64,000 nt of DNA, from positions 62,001-126,000 of the forward strand of contig NZ_JAUSLE010000051.1 in NCBI RefSeq assembly GCF_030646845.1, in the 5' to 3' direction. Position numbers and translations under genes: made by a program. The stretch is from Rhodoferax sp. Its GTDB lineage: Bacteria > Pseudomonadota > Gammaproteobacteria > Burkholderiales > Burkholderiaceae_C. Shown here one piece after another: positions 45,471 to 54,539 of the stretch (position 1 is its first letter; every line of letters begins with the position of its first letter). The notes below the pieces were generated by a model, which was not told the DNA's origin, did no database searches, and saw only the letters and a list, made by a program, of their open reading frames with translations.

Positions 45471-45944
45471 TCATGGCACGCGCACCTCGGGGGCCCCATC
45501 ATCGACCGGATCGACGCGAATGATGCGGCCCTGGCTATCGTGGTGCACGGTCACGATGGCGTAAGAGCGCCATTGCTCAAAGAAAAGCGCCGGGCGACTC
45601 AGGAATTCGCCCAATTGCGGGTCGCTGGGGGGTGCAGATGGCTTGCGTCGATCCATGCCACGAAATCTGAAGTCGTTGTAGATGGCCCAGCCGATCAAGG
45701 TTCCTCCCATGCCAAGGATCACCAGCGCATAGACCGCCAGCAGGTTGAGAAAGCCCTCGTAGCCTTCCAGCCGGATCATGTGAAACTGGAACTGGTACCC
45801 AAAGAACAACCACCCGAACAAGGTGACAAGAGGCAGCCAGAGATAAAACCAGGCAACCCAAAAGACCGCGGTCATGACGCCAAACACCGCCTTTTGCTGC
45901 CAGGCCTGCAGATCGGGGCGTTCGATGATGAGCGGCGTCTTCAT
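45471..45944 (-). CDS. pgaD: Poly-beta-1,6-GlcNAc synthase accessory protein PgaD
   Basis: A 157-residue membrane protein with two helices (about residues 22-48 and 62-90: FGVMTAVFWVAWFYLWLPLVTLFGW and FLNLLAVYALVILGMGGTLIGWAIYN). The short N-terminal TPLIIERPDLQAWQQK and the RFRG motif after helix 2 are typical of PgaD. With PgaC it forms the c-di-GMP-responsive synthase. It overlaps pgaC by four bases. Assignment depends on both helices and context. Confidence 0.85.
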   Translation of the reverse strand: MKTPLIIERPDLQAWQQKAVFGVMTAVFWVAWFYLWLPLVTLFGWLFFGYQFQFHMIRLEGYEGFLNLLAVYALVILGMGGTLIGWAIYNDFRFRGMDRRKPSAPPSDPQLGEFLSRPALFFEQWRSYAIVTVHHDSQGRIIRVDPVDDGAPEVRVP

Positions 45945-47188
45945 GGCTGCAATCCACGATCCGGGCTTTTCCACGTGGCGCGGCGGCGCCCGCGCAGAAT
46001 GACCCTGGGAATGGCGACCAGCGTTGTCGCCACATTGAGCATCCAGTAGGCCAGCGGATACCAGATCATCCAGTAGTAGTAGCGGCCCAGCCCTTTCTCA
46101 TATTTGCGATCAAGAAACATGCTGACAGCAAACTGCAGCAGGCAGGTGGTGCCAATCACCAGACCGTTCCAGCCGGGGAGGAGGGAATTCACCGTCAAGG
46201 CGGGCGGCAAGGTGGTGAATTGACCCGCCACCCACAGCAGGATCATGGCTGCCATCGTGTAGGCCCAGATCACGCTGGTGAAGTATTCGATGTACACCGG
46301 AAGCATGCGGCGGTGCTGCCACTTGCGGAAAAATCCCAACTGGCCGAACAGCACCTGGCTGCCACCCATGGACCAGCGCAGGCGCTGTCGCCACAAACCC
46401 CGCAGCGTCTCGGGCATCAGAATCCAGCACAGGGCGGCGGGCTCGAAGCGCACGTCCCAATGCTGCATTTGCAGACGCCAGCTGATGTCGATGTCTTCGG
46501 TCAGTGCGTGCGGGTTCCAGTAGCCGGCACTGTGCAGCGCGGCGCGCCGGAAACAGACCATCACACCCGACACGGTGAACACCTTGCCATAGGTGCGCTG
46601 GGCCCGCTTGATCAAGCCGATGATGGAAGAGAACTCGCCCACCTGGATGCGCCCCAGCAGCGTGGAGCGGGTACGAATGCGCGGATTGCCGGTGACCGCG
46701 CCCACCCGGGGGCCGGCGGTGTGGTGGCGCATCATCCAGCGCAGGCAGTGCGGATCGACGATGGAGTCACCGTCAACGCACAGGAAGAAGTCGTACCGCG
46801 CCATCATGGCTGCCGTGTTGAGCCCGACCGCCTTGCCCTGGTTGCTCGCCAGATGAATCACGCGAATGCGGGCATCCTGCCGTGCCAGCTGATCCATGAT
46901 CTGCGGGCTGAGGTCGGTACTGCCATCATCAATCAGCAAAATTTCGAATTCAGGGTAGTCGATCGCCAGCAGCGCGGCCACTGTGTCCTGGATGCAATCC
47001 GCCTCGTTGTGGCAAGGCACCAGGATGCTGACCGGCGGGTACTCCGCCAGCGGCGGCGGCTGGTCATAAGGTGGGTCGCGCCGTTCGTAATGAAAATAGT
47101 AATAAAGACCGCCGCACATCCACAGGTAGGACATGAACAGCGGGTAGTAAAAAGTGAAGTCGAACACCATCCGGATGACGGGGCCCAT
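45941..47188 (-). CDS. pgaC: Poly-beta-1,6-N-acetylglucosamine synthase PgaC
   Basis: A 415-residue GT2 glycosyltransferase polymerising UDP-GlcNAc. It has an N-terminal helix, the catalytic domain (SILVPCHNEADCI, LLIDDGSTD, VDGDSIVDP for UDP/metal, ALTEDIDISWRL for the catalytic base, QRLRWSMGG for polymer binding) and three or four C-terminal helices. ATG 47188 is chosen; an upstream TTG at 47203 is in frame. It lies 66 bases after pgaA, where pgaB would usually be found, and overlaps pgaD. Confidence 0.92.
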   Translation of the reverse strand: MGPVIRMVFDFTFYYPLFMSYLWMCGGLYYYFHYERRDPPYDQPPPLAEYPPVSILVPCHNEADCIQDTVAALLAIDYPEFEILLIDDGSTDLSPQIMDQLARQDARIRVIHLASNQGKAVGLNTAAMMARYDFFLCVDGDSIVDPHCLRWMMRHHTAGPRVGAVTGNPRIRTRSTLLGRIQVGEFSSIIGLIKRAQRTYGKVFTVSGVMVCFRRAALHSAGYWNPHALTEDIDISWRLQMQHWDVRFEPAALCWILMPETLRGLWRQRLRWSMGGSQVLFGQLGFFRKWQHRRMLPVYIEYFTSVIWAYTMAAMILLWVAGQFTTLPPALTVNSLLPGWNGLVIGTTCLLQFAVSMFLDRKYEKGLGRYYYWMIWYPLAYWMLNVATTLVAIPRVILRGRRRATWKSPDRGLQP

Positions 47189-47254
47189 CAATGCGTTTTC
47201 CAATTCAATGCTTTCGTGATGTCCGTCAAATGCCTTGGCTTGCAGCGGTCTGGT

Positions 47255-49540
47255 TCAAAACCGCCAGTTGAAAGTCAGGTCAGCGTAGTGGCTGGTCTCG
47301 TGATTCCCGTCGTAAGGAAACCGGCGAACGCCGACGCCGTAGCGCACCGACCGGTCTGGCCCCAATTTCCATTCGTGCTCATAGTGCAGGCCATGAAAAA
47401 GATCCCAGCCGTAGATATCGTCCTTTTTGGCGTCGCCACTTTGCTGGCGGTAGCCGCCCAGCGTGACGGCCAGGCGATGGTTGAAGCTGCGGTTGTAGCG
47501 CCGCCACAGGAGCCAGTCGCCGGTCAGCGTCGCCGACAGCGCCAGATCACGTCGCGGGTTGAAGTAAACGGCGTCGCGCCGGCTGTTGGTGCTGGTGTAG
47601 GCGGCAGTCTGCAAATCCAGCGTACGTCCATAGCCGCTGTAGAGCCGCTCTGACCAGTTGGCCGCCAGTGCCTCTCGCTGGTTGCCGTCGTTGAATTGGT
47701 AGCTGGAAAAATCAACGGCCACCCGACCCGATTCGTTCCGGCGGTAAGCCACACCCAGGGCGCCTTTGCTGCCATGCAGATACCAAGGTGAGCCAGACTC
47801 CACGCCGGGCACGCGCGCCTTCAGCGGGAAGTCGTTGGTCTGGCTCTCGTAGCGCGCGCGCATGGACCACTGGTCGTTGATCTGCCAGCCCGCGCCCAAT
47901 GCCCAAGTGTGATCCTCACCGTTGCGCCAATCGCTGCCCAGTTCGGCTGTGATTTGCAGATCGCGCCGCGTCCACTCCAGCCCCAAGCCGGCACGCTCAT
48001 GGCTGGCATCGCCCGCGTAAAGATGGGCTTTGTCCCACCACCATTGCGCACTGGCCAAATGGTGGGTGGCCAGCAGACGCAGGCCCTGTTCGCTTTGCCC
48101 GCTGTACAGGGTGGAAGCCCACGTCGTGTCGTTGTTGCCGTCGACCGGCCCCTGGCCCAGGCCCCGTGTCACACCGCTGGTAAAGAACACCCTTTTGTTA
48201 CGCTGCCAGGCGCTCAGCAGGCGTTGCACCGCAGGATGCTCGGGCGCCTCGGCCCGGAGTTCGGCCACCAGTTGCGCGGCTTTCTGGATGGCACCCTGAG
48301 CCCAGGTGACTTCGGCCAGGCCCACGCGCGCCTTGAGATGGGCGGGCTCCGCCGCAAGCACCGCGAGGTAGCGCCGGGCAGCCGCACGTGGCAGGCCGCG
48401 CTGGGCGAGCAGATCGGCCTGCGCCAGCCAGATGCCCACATCATCAGGAATTTCGGCGCGCAATTGCAGGAGCTTGACATCGGCATCCTTCAGGCGATCC
48501 GCCCAGCGCAGCGCTGAGATCTCGAGCAGGCGCGCCTGCGGACTGCCTTGCGTATCCGACAGTCGATGCTGCACGATCTGATTCACGCCGGGGAAGTTTT
48601 CAGCCTCCAGTTGCGCATACACCAGGCCGGTTTGAATGCCGGCACTGCCGGGGTCAGTGGCCAGCGCACGCTGGTACAGGGCGCGGGCCTCCTTCGGCTG
48701 GCGCAGCGCCAACAGGGCATCGGCGGCGGCGGTCAGGACGTAGGCTGGCAAGGGGCGGCCTTGCGCTTGGAGCGCCTTGAATTCATCCACCGCCTGCGAA
48801 AATCTGCCGCGCAGACGCAAGGCCACGATGTGGTCCAGGCGCAGGCGTTCGGCCACCACCGGGTGGCTGGCTGCCACCCGTGCCGTCAATGCTTCATTCT
48901 CGGCCAGGGCGGCGTCGATGAGACGATAGCGTGCCGCTGTGAAGTTCTGGTCCAGCACGGTTTGCGCGGCGCGGATATGGCTTGCGTTGCGCTCCTGTGC
49001 GGCCGCCTCGTCGTTGGCGTCGGTCGCCTGGATGGTTGGCAGCGCGACCGTTGGCGTTACAGAGGCCGCGGCCTCCTGGGGCAGCTCTGGCGCGCCAGCC
49101 GCGCTGGGGGCTTTGACCGCTGCCGCGCCCATGGCCAGCGACAAGCCTCGGGCGGCATCGGCGTTGCGGGGCTGACGCGCCACCAGCAGGCGATACGCCT
49201 GTACCGCGCGCGCAGGCTGCTGGGCATTGAGCGCCGATTTGCCGATGGCAGCCACCACGTAATCCGGTACCGCTTTGGTCAGCCGCAGGTCGCGGCTGGC
49301 GCGCAGGGCGTCGTCATGACGATCGGCCCAACTGAGCACGGCAATCCAGTCATACAGGTAGGCGCGTCGACCCGGATGGGCCCGCACCAGGCGCTCCAGC
49401 GTCGGCAGCGCGGCCTCAAATCGGCCAGCACGGGCATCAATGATGGCTTGCTGGTAATTGACCGACGGCGTGGAGAACGCGCTGGCTGACGACACGGCCA
49501 GGCCAAGAGACAAAAATAGCTTGGTAGTGGTGATTCGCAT
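47255..49540 (-). CDS. pgaA: Poly-beta-1,6-GlcNAc export porin PgaA
   Basis: A 761-residue outer-membrane exporter. Signal peptide RITTTKLFLSLGLAVSSASAFS is followed by a TPR superhelix (about residues 30-480, many A-rich 34-residue repeats such as ALRASRDLRLTKAVPDYVVA) and a C-terminal 16-strand barrel (about 490-761) ending with LTFNWRF. The repeat-rich middle is longer in Ala-rich linkers than usual. Start ATG 49540 is supported by the signal peptide. It lies 77 bases after the PEP-CTERM gene on the same strand and is the first pga gene. Confidence 0.9.
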   Translation of the reverse strand: MRITTTKLFLSLGLAVSSASAFSTPSVNYQQAIIDARAGRFEAALPTLERLVRAHPGRRAYLYDWIAVLSWADRHDDALRASRDLRLTKAVPDYVVAAIGKSALNAQQPARAVQAYRLLVARQPRNADAARGLSLAMGAAAVKAPSAAGAPELPQEAAASVTPTVALPTIQATDANDEAAAQERNASHIRAAQTVLDQNFTAARYRLIDAALAENEALTARVAASHPVVAERLRLDHIVALRLRGRFSQAVDEFKALQAQGRPLPAYVLTAAADALLALRQPKEARALYQRALATDPGSAGIQTGLVYAQLEAENFPGVNQIVQHRLSDTQGSPQARLLEISALRWADRLKDADVKLLQLRAEIPDDVGIWLAQADLLAQRGLPRAAARRYLAVLAAEPAHLKARVGLAEVTWAQGAIQKAAQLVAELRAEAPEHPAVQRLLSAWQRNKRVFFTSGVTRGLGQGPVDGNNDTTWASTLYSGQSEQGLRLLATHHLASAQWWWDKAHLYAGDASHERAGLGLEWTRRDLQITAELGSDWRNGEDHTWALGAGWQINDQWSMRARYESQTNDFPLKARVPGVESGSPWYLHGSKGALGVAYRRNESGRVAVDFSSYQFNDGNQREALAANWSERLYSGYGRTLDLQTAAYTSTNSRRDAVYFNPRRDLALSATLTGDWLLWRRYNRSFNHRLAVTLGGYRQQSGDAKKDDIYGWDLFHGLHYEHEWKLGPDRSVRYGVGVRRFPYDGNHETSHYADLTFNWRF

Positions 49541-49617
49541 GAAGTCGCCAGTGCCGGATTGTCTGCAGAAGCCGTCCGGTTTGCAGGGCGCCACCAGGCG
49601 CCGCCAGCACACGCCTT

Positions 49618-50544
49618 TCAGGTACAAGCAGGAGCGACGCGGGCACTGCGGCCCTTGCGCGTTGCCCAAAATCCCACAAGAGCGAGCGCCATCAAGCTCC
49701 AGCTGGTCGGCTCGGGAACCTGGTTACCCGGGAAGAGACTGCCAGTCTCGATCGTGCGCCAGCTATCCGGCGCTCCCGTCCAGCCCAGGTCAATCACACC
49801 CGCTTCCAGGCGGTTGTAGTAGCTGAGGTTGATGCCGTAATAGCCGGGATCGAGGACCAATTCCGACAAGCCAGTTTCAGTCTTCAGCGAATAAGCCTCT
49901 CGCCCTGGACCGTCCGCGTGGGTTTCGAGACCCATGGACAAGCGGGTGCCACCCGCACCCAACAAGGAAAAGGCAAAGCCGTCATCCGAAAAAACACCGA
50001 AGTCGTAAGCGCCCGCCTCCGCTACATAGACGTAACCCGTGAATACGGCGGCGTAATTGGTCTGGGCGCAGTCTGCCGCAGGGTCGGATGAGCACCCCGC
50101 GCTGGCCGCCACAATGGGCGCCAGGGTGCGGGCGTGGTCCTGGTCCCAGCCACTGCGACCGGTCCCATAGAGATCGTTGTAAATGCTGTTGGCGAAGCTG
50201 ACAGCCGAGACGCTGGTGGTGGTGGCGATCAGATTGGCGTTGGGGCCCGAAGTGAACTGGGCAATGTCACCGGTTGACCAGAACCCCGTGCCCCACCCGA
50301 AGTTCTTGATCGGGGCAGTGACGTTAACGCTGTCGGTGTAGACGTGGTTGCTGAAGTGGGCCTGGTCGTCCACCTTGTACCAGTTGCCGTTCAGCCCGGT
50401 CCCCACCTGGCTGTTGCCCAGGGCAGCATTGCCAGAAATCAGGGGGGCGAGCGTGGGCGCCGCCTGCACTGCCGCCGCAAACAGCAATCCAGCGCACCCA
50501 CCCAACAGTGAATGTCCAACTTTGTTTAGTTTTTGTGTACGCAT
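49618..50544 (-). CDS. PEP-CTERM protein with PA14-like domain
   Basis: A 308-residue secreted protein. Signal peptide with HSLLGGCAGLLFAAAVQAAPT; then GLNGNWYKVD at the beginning of a PA14-like beta-sandwich (FTGYVYVAEAGAYDFGVFSDDGFAFSLLG, cited as YVAEAGAYDFGVFSDDG) that often binds carbohydrate or adhesion partners. The C-terminus QVPEPTSWSLMALALVGFWATRKGR is a PEP-CTERM sorting tag. ATG at 50544 has GAGGT upstream. It lies directly before pgaA on the same strand, so it may be made with the exopolysaccharide exporter. Not a known pga component; a matrix or glycan-binding role is inference. Confidence 0.8.
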   Translation of the reverse strand: MRTQKLNKVGHSLLGGCAGLLFAAAVQAAPTLAPLISGNAALGNSQVGTGLNGNWYKVDDQAHFSNHVYTDSVNVTAPIKNFGWGTGFWSTGDIAQFTSGPNANLIATTTSVSAVSFANSIYNDLYGTGRSGWDQDHARTLAPIVAASAGCSSDPAADCAQTNYAAVFTGYVYVAEAGAYDFGVFSDDGFAFSLLGAGGTRLSMGLETHADGPGREAYSLKTETGLSELVLDPGYYGINLSYYNRLEAGVIDLGWTGAPDSWRTIETGSLFPGNQVPEPTSWSLMALALVGFWATRKGRSARVAPACT

Positions 50545-50879
50545 GCTGACCTCGTGTTTCAAGACAAACTTGAATTCTTTTGCGAATTGTCAACGAATTG
50601 TTACAAACGTCCTATGCACTAATTCACGGTAAACCGGGTTGTGAAACGCTGAGTTTGATCTTTTCGCACAGTCAATGCGCCGGCGAGGCATCCGGTCGCA
50701 CAATGGCGCTGACGCCATGGTTTTATAAGATATTGGCCGCTAACCATCGTCCACATTGCTTTAGCAGCTATGAAATAAATAGCAACAATGGTTTTTCCCG
50801 AGTGTCTGAATTGAAGGCTGGACGATGACAGCCACGGGATCGCTGCGCATCATTGGGCGGTGAAAAGAATGAGGTCGTC
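50545..50879. other. Intergenic region between the STAND regulator and the PEP-CTERM/pga cluster
   Basis: A 335-base, AT-richer gap upstream of the PEP-CTERM gene and downstream of the STAND regulator. It holds repeat copy 4 and an ATGGCG/CGCCAT hairpin (50703-50718) followed on the plus strand by GGTTTTAT, of uncertain meaning. No gene is visible. Confidence 0.5.
50735..50783 (-). repeat. Dispersed 17-bp-core repeat, copy 4 (intergenic)
   Basis: On the minus strand the core GCTATTTATTTCATAGC (50767-50783) is followed by TGCTAAAGCAATGTGG and GGTTAGCGGCC, aligning with copies 2 and 5. It lies between the STAND regulator and the PEP-CTERM/pga cluster. Confidence 0.7.
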
Positions 50880-53800
50880 TCAGGGAGCCGACGTCAAATT
50901 GGAAGTCAAACCCGATCCACCGAGATCCTTCACAATTTGCTCAGCAATCGTTCGGGCGCGCGCTTCGCTGTTGTTTTTGCCGGCGCCGTCACCGAGCCCA
51001 GCGGCGACCCGGGCGAGCGCGCCGTGACACTCCCACGCCAATCGGCCTCGGCCGGTCTGCTCGGCCAGCGTCACCGCCAGCGTCAACTCGTGTTGTGCAG
51101 ATTCAAAGGCATTGACGGCCAGCCATGCCAAACCGCGCAAGCGATGGGCTTGTCCCACCAGTGCCCGCATGTCGCCGCGAGTTGCCAGCGCCAGCAACTG
51201 GTCTGCATGCGTGATGCACCCATCCACGTCGCCATTCGCCAGCGCCAACTCGGCGAGCGCCTCCAGGCAGCGCAGCGTCAACCAGGCTTCACTGTGATCT
51301 TGCGCGTACTGGTGAGCCGCCTGCAACGCCGCCCGATCGCACGGAATGTCAAGGCGCAGTTGTGCAATCGCCAAATTGGCCTGCAGCCTGGGCCGCCAGT
51401 ACGTGATCCCGGCATCAAGCGCGACGTGCAGGCCCCGTTCATAGTGAGGCAACGCCTGCTCGGGCCGATTCAGATCGAGGAACAGGCAGCCCAGCGCGTC
51501 ATGCGCCATGATCTGGTATCGCACCAGCCGCAGCGTCTCTAGGCGGGGCAGCGCTTCGTTCAGATCAGCCCAGGCAGCACCGAACTTGCCGAGCGCCATC
51601 TGCACATGGGCACGTCCGATCAGTGTCGGACCCAGATGCCACTGCAGGTCGGCGGCTCGCGCGATGGCAAGCGCGGCATCGAAGTGCGACAAGGCGCGCT
51701 GGTAGTCAGCCAGCCCCATGTGACCGGTGCAAGCCCAGCCGATCATCATCAGGTTCTCCGATTCATAGCTCTTGTCGCCGATGCCGCGCGCCAGGTCGAG
51801 TGAACGCGAGAAAGAGGCAATGGCCGCGGCCGGTTCGGCGTTGGCAAAGTACGCCTCCCCCCGGCCATGAAACGCCTGCACGGCGACCAGGTCAGTCAGC
51901 GCCAGGCGCTCGCAGATATCCACCGCTTGCTGGTGATAGCTGATCGCCAGGTCGTTGCGACCATTGCTCCAGGCCACCGTTCCCAGGTGATACAAGGTAT
52001 CTGCCGCATGGCGTTCATCGCCCATGGCCAGCGACACCTTGAGCGCCTCGTCCAGGCAGACAATGGCCTGCTCATACGCGTCGGCGCGTCGATAGGCCAT
52101 GCCGAGCTGAATCAATACGTCACGCGCCTGTTCGTGCTCGCCAAGCGCGCGCGCTGCATCGATCGCCTGCTGAAAGTCGGCCACCGCCCCCTCGGTCTGG
52201 CCTGCCTGCGCCCGCGCCACGCCACGCCGCTCGTACAGGGCGAGTTGCTGCGCCTGCGTCGCCGCTTCGGGATGTGCCTGGAGCAACGCCACGGCGCGAT
52301 CGAACCAGTGCAGCGATTCGCGCATCGCAAACAGCTTCTGCGAGTGGTCGGCGGCCAGGCCGAGGTAGCGCAGCGCTTTGGGCCAGACATTGGCGCGCTC
52401 GTAGTGCTCGGCAAGACGGGCATCGAGTTCATGCGTTTTGCTTGTCGGATGCTGCTCCAGCATCTCGGCCACCGCTCGATGCAGCAGCACGCGCCGGGCA
52501 ATGCCGATGTCCCGGTAGACCACCTCTCGCACCTTTTCGTGACTGAAGTCATAGAACCCGCCTTCCTGATCCTCGCGCAAGAGCCGGCGCTTCACCAAAG
52601 ACTCAATAGCGTGCAAAAAGCGCTCCTCGGGTTCCCGGGTCAGCGCGAGCAGCGTTTCAAAGTCAAAGCGACGGCCCAGCACCGCCGCCAGGTCGAGCAG
52701 CGGCCGATCTTCATGCGGCACGCGTGCCAGGCGGCGACGCACCGAGTCACGCAGGGCGTCCGGCAGCGGCAGGCTGCCAGCATCCCTGACGGCACAGTCA
52801 CCCTCGCTCAGCGAGTGCATGATCGACCAGAGGAAGAACGGGTTTCCATCGGTTTCACGGTGCAGGCGGACGGCGAGATCGGGCGCGCTCAATTTCGGGT
52901 CGTTCAGCCGTTCGATCAGCATTTCGGTATCGCCTGGTCCGAACCGGGTCAGCGCCATGTGCCGCGTATGCGGTTCGCGGCGCAGGCGCTCGACCAGACT
53001 GGCGAGGCGTTCGTTGTCGTCAAGCTCCTCGTCCCGATAAGCACAGGCGAGGAGTAGCGGCCGGCCCGCCATCTGCCGTGCGAGGAAATGCAGAAACTGC
53101 AGGCTGGCGTCGTCGGCCCATTGAATGTCGTCGATCATGACAATCAACTGCCGGTCTTGCGCCAGCGCGTCCAGAAGTTGCCCCAGTGCATGAAACAGGC
53201 GCGCCTGGCGCGCCTCAGGAAAATCCGCCGAAAGTGGCACCCGTTCAACCAGACGGGCGGCCATGACGGGCACCAGCGCGGCGATCTCGGCGAGGAAAAT
53301 CGGCGCGATTCTGCGTAGCCGGGTCTCGGACGTGGCCTCGCACGCCTGCGTGGCGAGGTCAATGACAGGTTGATACGCTATCGCGCGTTCAATCTCATAG
53401 CAGCTCGTGACCAGCGTCGGCAAAGACCGCTGCCGCGCATAGCGCGCTACTTCATGCATGAGTCGGCTCTTGCCGATGCCGGCCTCGCCTTCGATGAGTA
53501 CCACCTGTCCGCTGCCCGCCGTCAGCCTGGCGATCAGACCGAGGAACTGCCCGTACTCGTTGGTGCGCCCGACAAAGGGAGACTTTTGCTCGCCTGCAAA
53601 TGCGAGCCCATCGCTTGCGGCAGCGGCGGTCAGTGCCTCGATGGGCGATTCGTCAAGCGGCAAGCGGTCGGAAGTTCGCAAGGCACGGGCGGCTTGCAGA
53701 AACGCCGCCCGCTCCTGCGCGGGAATGGCGAGTTGCTCCGCCAGGCGTTGGGCCAGCCCTCTCGAAGGCCGGCGTTCCTCGGCTTCGATCTTCTTGATGG

Positions 53801-53906
53801 CAGCCTGCGAACAACTGACTTTTTGCGCCAGTGCGTCTTGCGTCAAATCAAGCGCCTTGCGTCTGCGCCGCAGCCAGTATCCGAAAGAATTGCTTCGTTC
53901 GTCCAT
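50880..53906 (-). CDS. XRE-HTH / AAA ATPase / TPR regulator (STAND-like)
   Basis: A 1008-residue signal-transduction ATPase. Residues about 7-62 form an XRE-type HTH (LTQDALAQKVSCSQAAIKKIEAEERRPS, cited as LTQDALAQKVSCSQAAIKK). An AAA/NACHT-like ATPase follows (about 110-430): SPFVGRTNEYGQF, Walker A EGEAGIGKSRLMHE, Walker B VMIDDIQWADD, and ETDGNPFFLWSI. From about 480 to 1000 are TPR-type helical repeats. Family relatives sense a ligand through the repeats and switch on transcription; there is no LuxR domain, so DNA contact must come from the N-terminal XRE domain. It is divergent from the truncated haemoglobin gene and probably controls it. Confidence 0.85.
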   Translation of the reverse strand: MDERSNSFGYWLRRRRKALDLTQDALAQKVSCSQAAIKKIEAEERRPSRGLAQRLAEQLAIPAQERAAFLQAARALRTSDRLPLDESPIEALTAAAASDGLAFAGEQKSPFVGRTNEYGQFLGLIARLTAGSGQVVLIEGEAGIGKSRLMHEVARYARQRSLPTLVTSCYEIERAIAYQPVIDLATQACEATSETRLRRIAPIFLAEIAALVPVMAARLVERVPLSADFPEARQARLFHALGQLLDALAQDRQLIVMIDDIQWADDASLQFLHFLARQMAGRPLLLACAYRDEELDDNERLASLVERLRREPHTRHMALTRFGPGDTEMLIERLNDPKLSAPDLAVRLHRETDGNPFFLWSIMHSLSEGDCAVRDAGSLPLPDALRDSVRRRLARVPHEDRPLLDLAAVLGRRFDFETLLALTREPEERFLHAIESLVKRRLLREDQEGGFYDFSHEKVREVVYRDIGIARRVLLHRAVAEMLEQHPTSKTHELDARLAEHYERANVWPKALRYLGLAADHSQKLFAMRESLHWFDRAVALLQAHPEAATQAQQLALYERRGVARAQAGQTEGAVADFQQAIDAARALGEHEQARDVLIQLGMAYRRADAYEQAIVCLDEALKVSLAMGDERHAADTLYHLGTVAWSNGRNDLAISYHQQAVDICERLALTDLVAVQAFHGRGEAYFANAEPAAAIASFSRSLDLARGIGDKSYESENLMMIGWACTGHMGLADYQRALSHFDAALAIARAADLQWHLGPTLIGRAHVQMALGKFGAAWADLNEALPRLETLRLVRYQIMAHDALGCLFLDLNRPEQALPHYERGLHVALDAGITYWRPRLQANLAIAQLRLDIPCDRAALQAAHQYAQDHSEAWLTLRCLEALAELALANGDVDGCITHADQLLALATRGDMRALVGQAHRLRGLAWLAVNAFESAQHELTLAVTLAEQTGRGRLAWECHGALARVAAGLGDGAGKNNSEARARTIAEQIVKDLGGSGLTSNLTSAP

Positions 53907-54115
53907 ATCCGGTGCCTCAGTCCTCGTTGCCCGTGTCGACGCATCTTATGCCTGCAATTTGCCGCTGTCCCTCTTTTTGTATCCCTGTTTGTCCATTTCG
54001 TGGTGACCCTGCGCCGAGGCCGATGGTGTGCAATGCCTTGGCGTGTTCCGGAATCGCGAATGCGTTGGATCACGGTGAAATCAGCGAAGACCCTCAACCT
54101 CAAAAGGAGTTTCCT

Positions 54116-54478
54116 ATGACTACTGCACTGTACGAACGACTGGGCGGCGCAGACGGTATCGCGCGCCTCGTGGACGACATCATTGCCACACACCTGGCCA
54201 ATCCCCTCGTCAAGACCCGTTTCGAGAACATCAAAGACATGGCGCATATCAAACAGTTGTCGCGTGAATTTTTAACCACTGGCTCGGGCGGTCCCCAAAC
54301 TTACACCGGCAAGGGCATGCTCGCCGCGCACAAAGGCATGAACGTCAGTGAGCAAGAGTTCTTGGTAGTGATTGATGACATCTTTGTGGCGCTGAACAAG
54401 AATGGCATAGACGAGGATTCGAAGAAAGACGTCCTCGCCATTCTGTATTCGCTCAAGGACCAGATCATCCGCGTATAG
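54116..54478 (+). CDS. glbN: Group 1 truncated haemoglobin
   Basis: A 120-residue globin of trHbN type. It begins TTALYERLGGADGIARLVDDI, with the proximal His72 in AAHKGMNVSEQEF and the FENIKDMAHIKQLSREFL E-helix region with its Gln/Leu pocket residues. Such proteins bind O2 and NO and can dioxygenate NO to nitrate. AAAAGGAG precedes ATG 54116. It is the first gene of a probable two-gene operon with the SAM methyltransferase 61 bases downstream, divergent from the STAND regulator. Length and motifs are normal. Confidence 0.93.
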   Translation: MTTALYERLGGADGIARLVDDIIATHLANPLVKTRFENIKDMAHIKQLSREFLTTGSGGPQTYTGKGMLAAHKGMNVSEQEFLVVIDDIFVALNKNGIDEDSKKDVLAILYSLKDQIIRV

Positions 54479-54539
54479 ATCAATACGCCCAGCCCACGCA
54501 AACCATCTGAAGTAAAAACCTTATTCAAGGAGCACGATT

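Noticed and set aside
49514-49522. AAAATAGCTTG in the pgaA signal peptide as another repeat copy
   Set aside because: Only half of the core matches and no tail follows; the codons suit the signal peptide.
50703-50724. ATGGCG/CGCCAT hairpin with GGTTTTAT as a plus-strand terminator
   Set aside because: No plus-strand gene lies upstream that would need it.
53396-53410. CATAGCAGCTCG as a repeat copy inside the STAND gene
   Set aside because: Lacks the 17-bp spacing and tail; ordinary codons.
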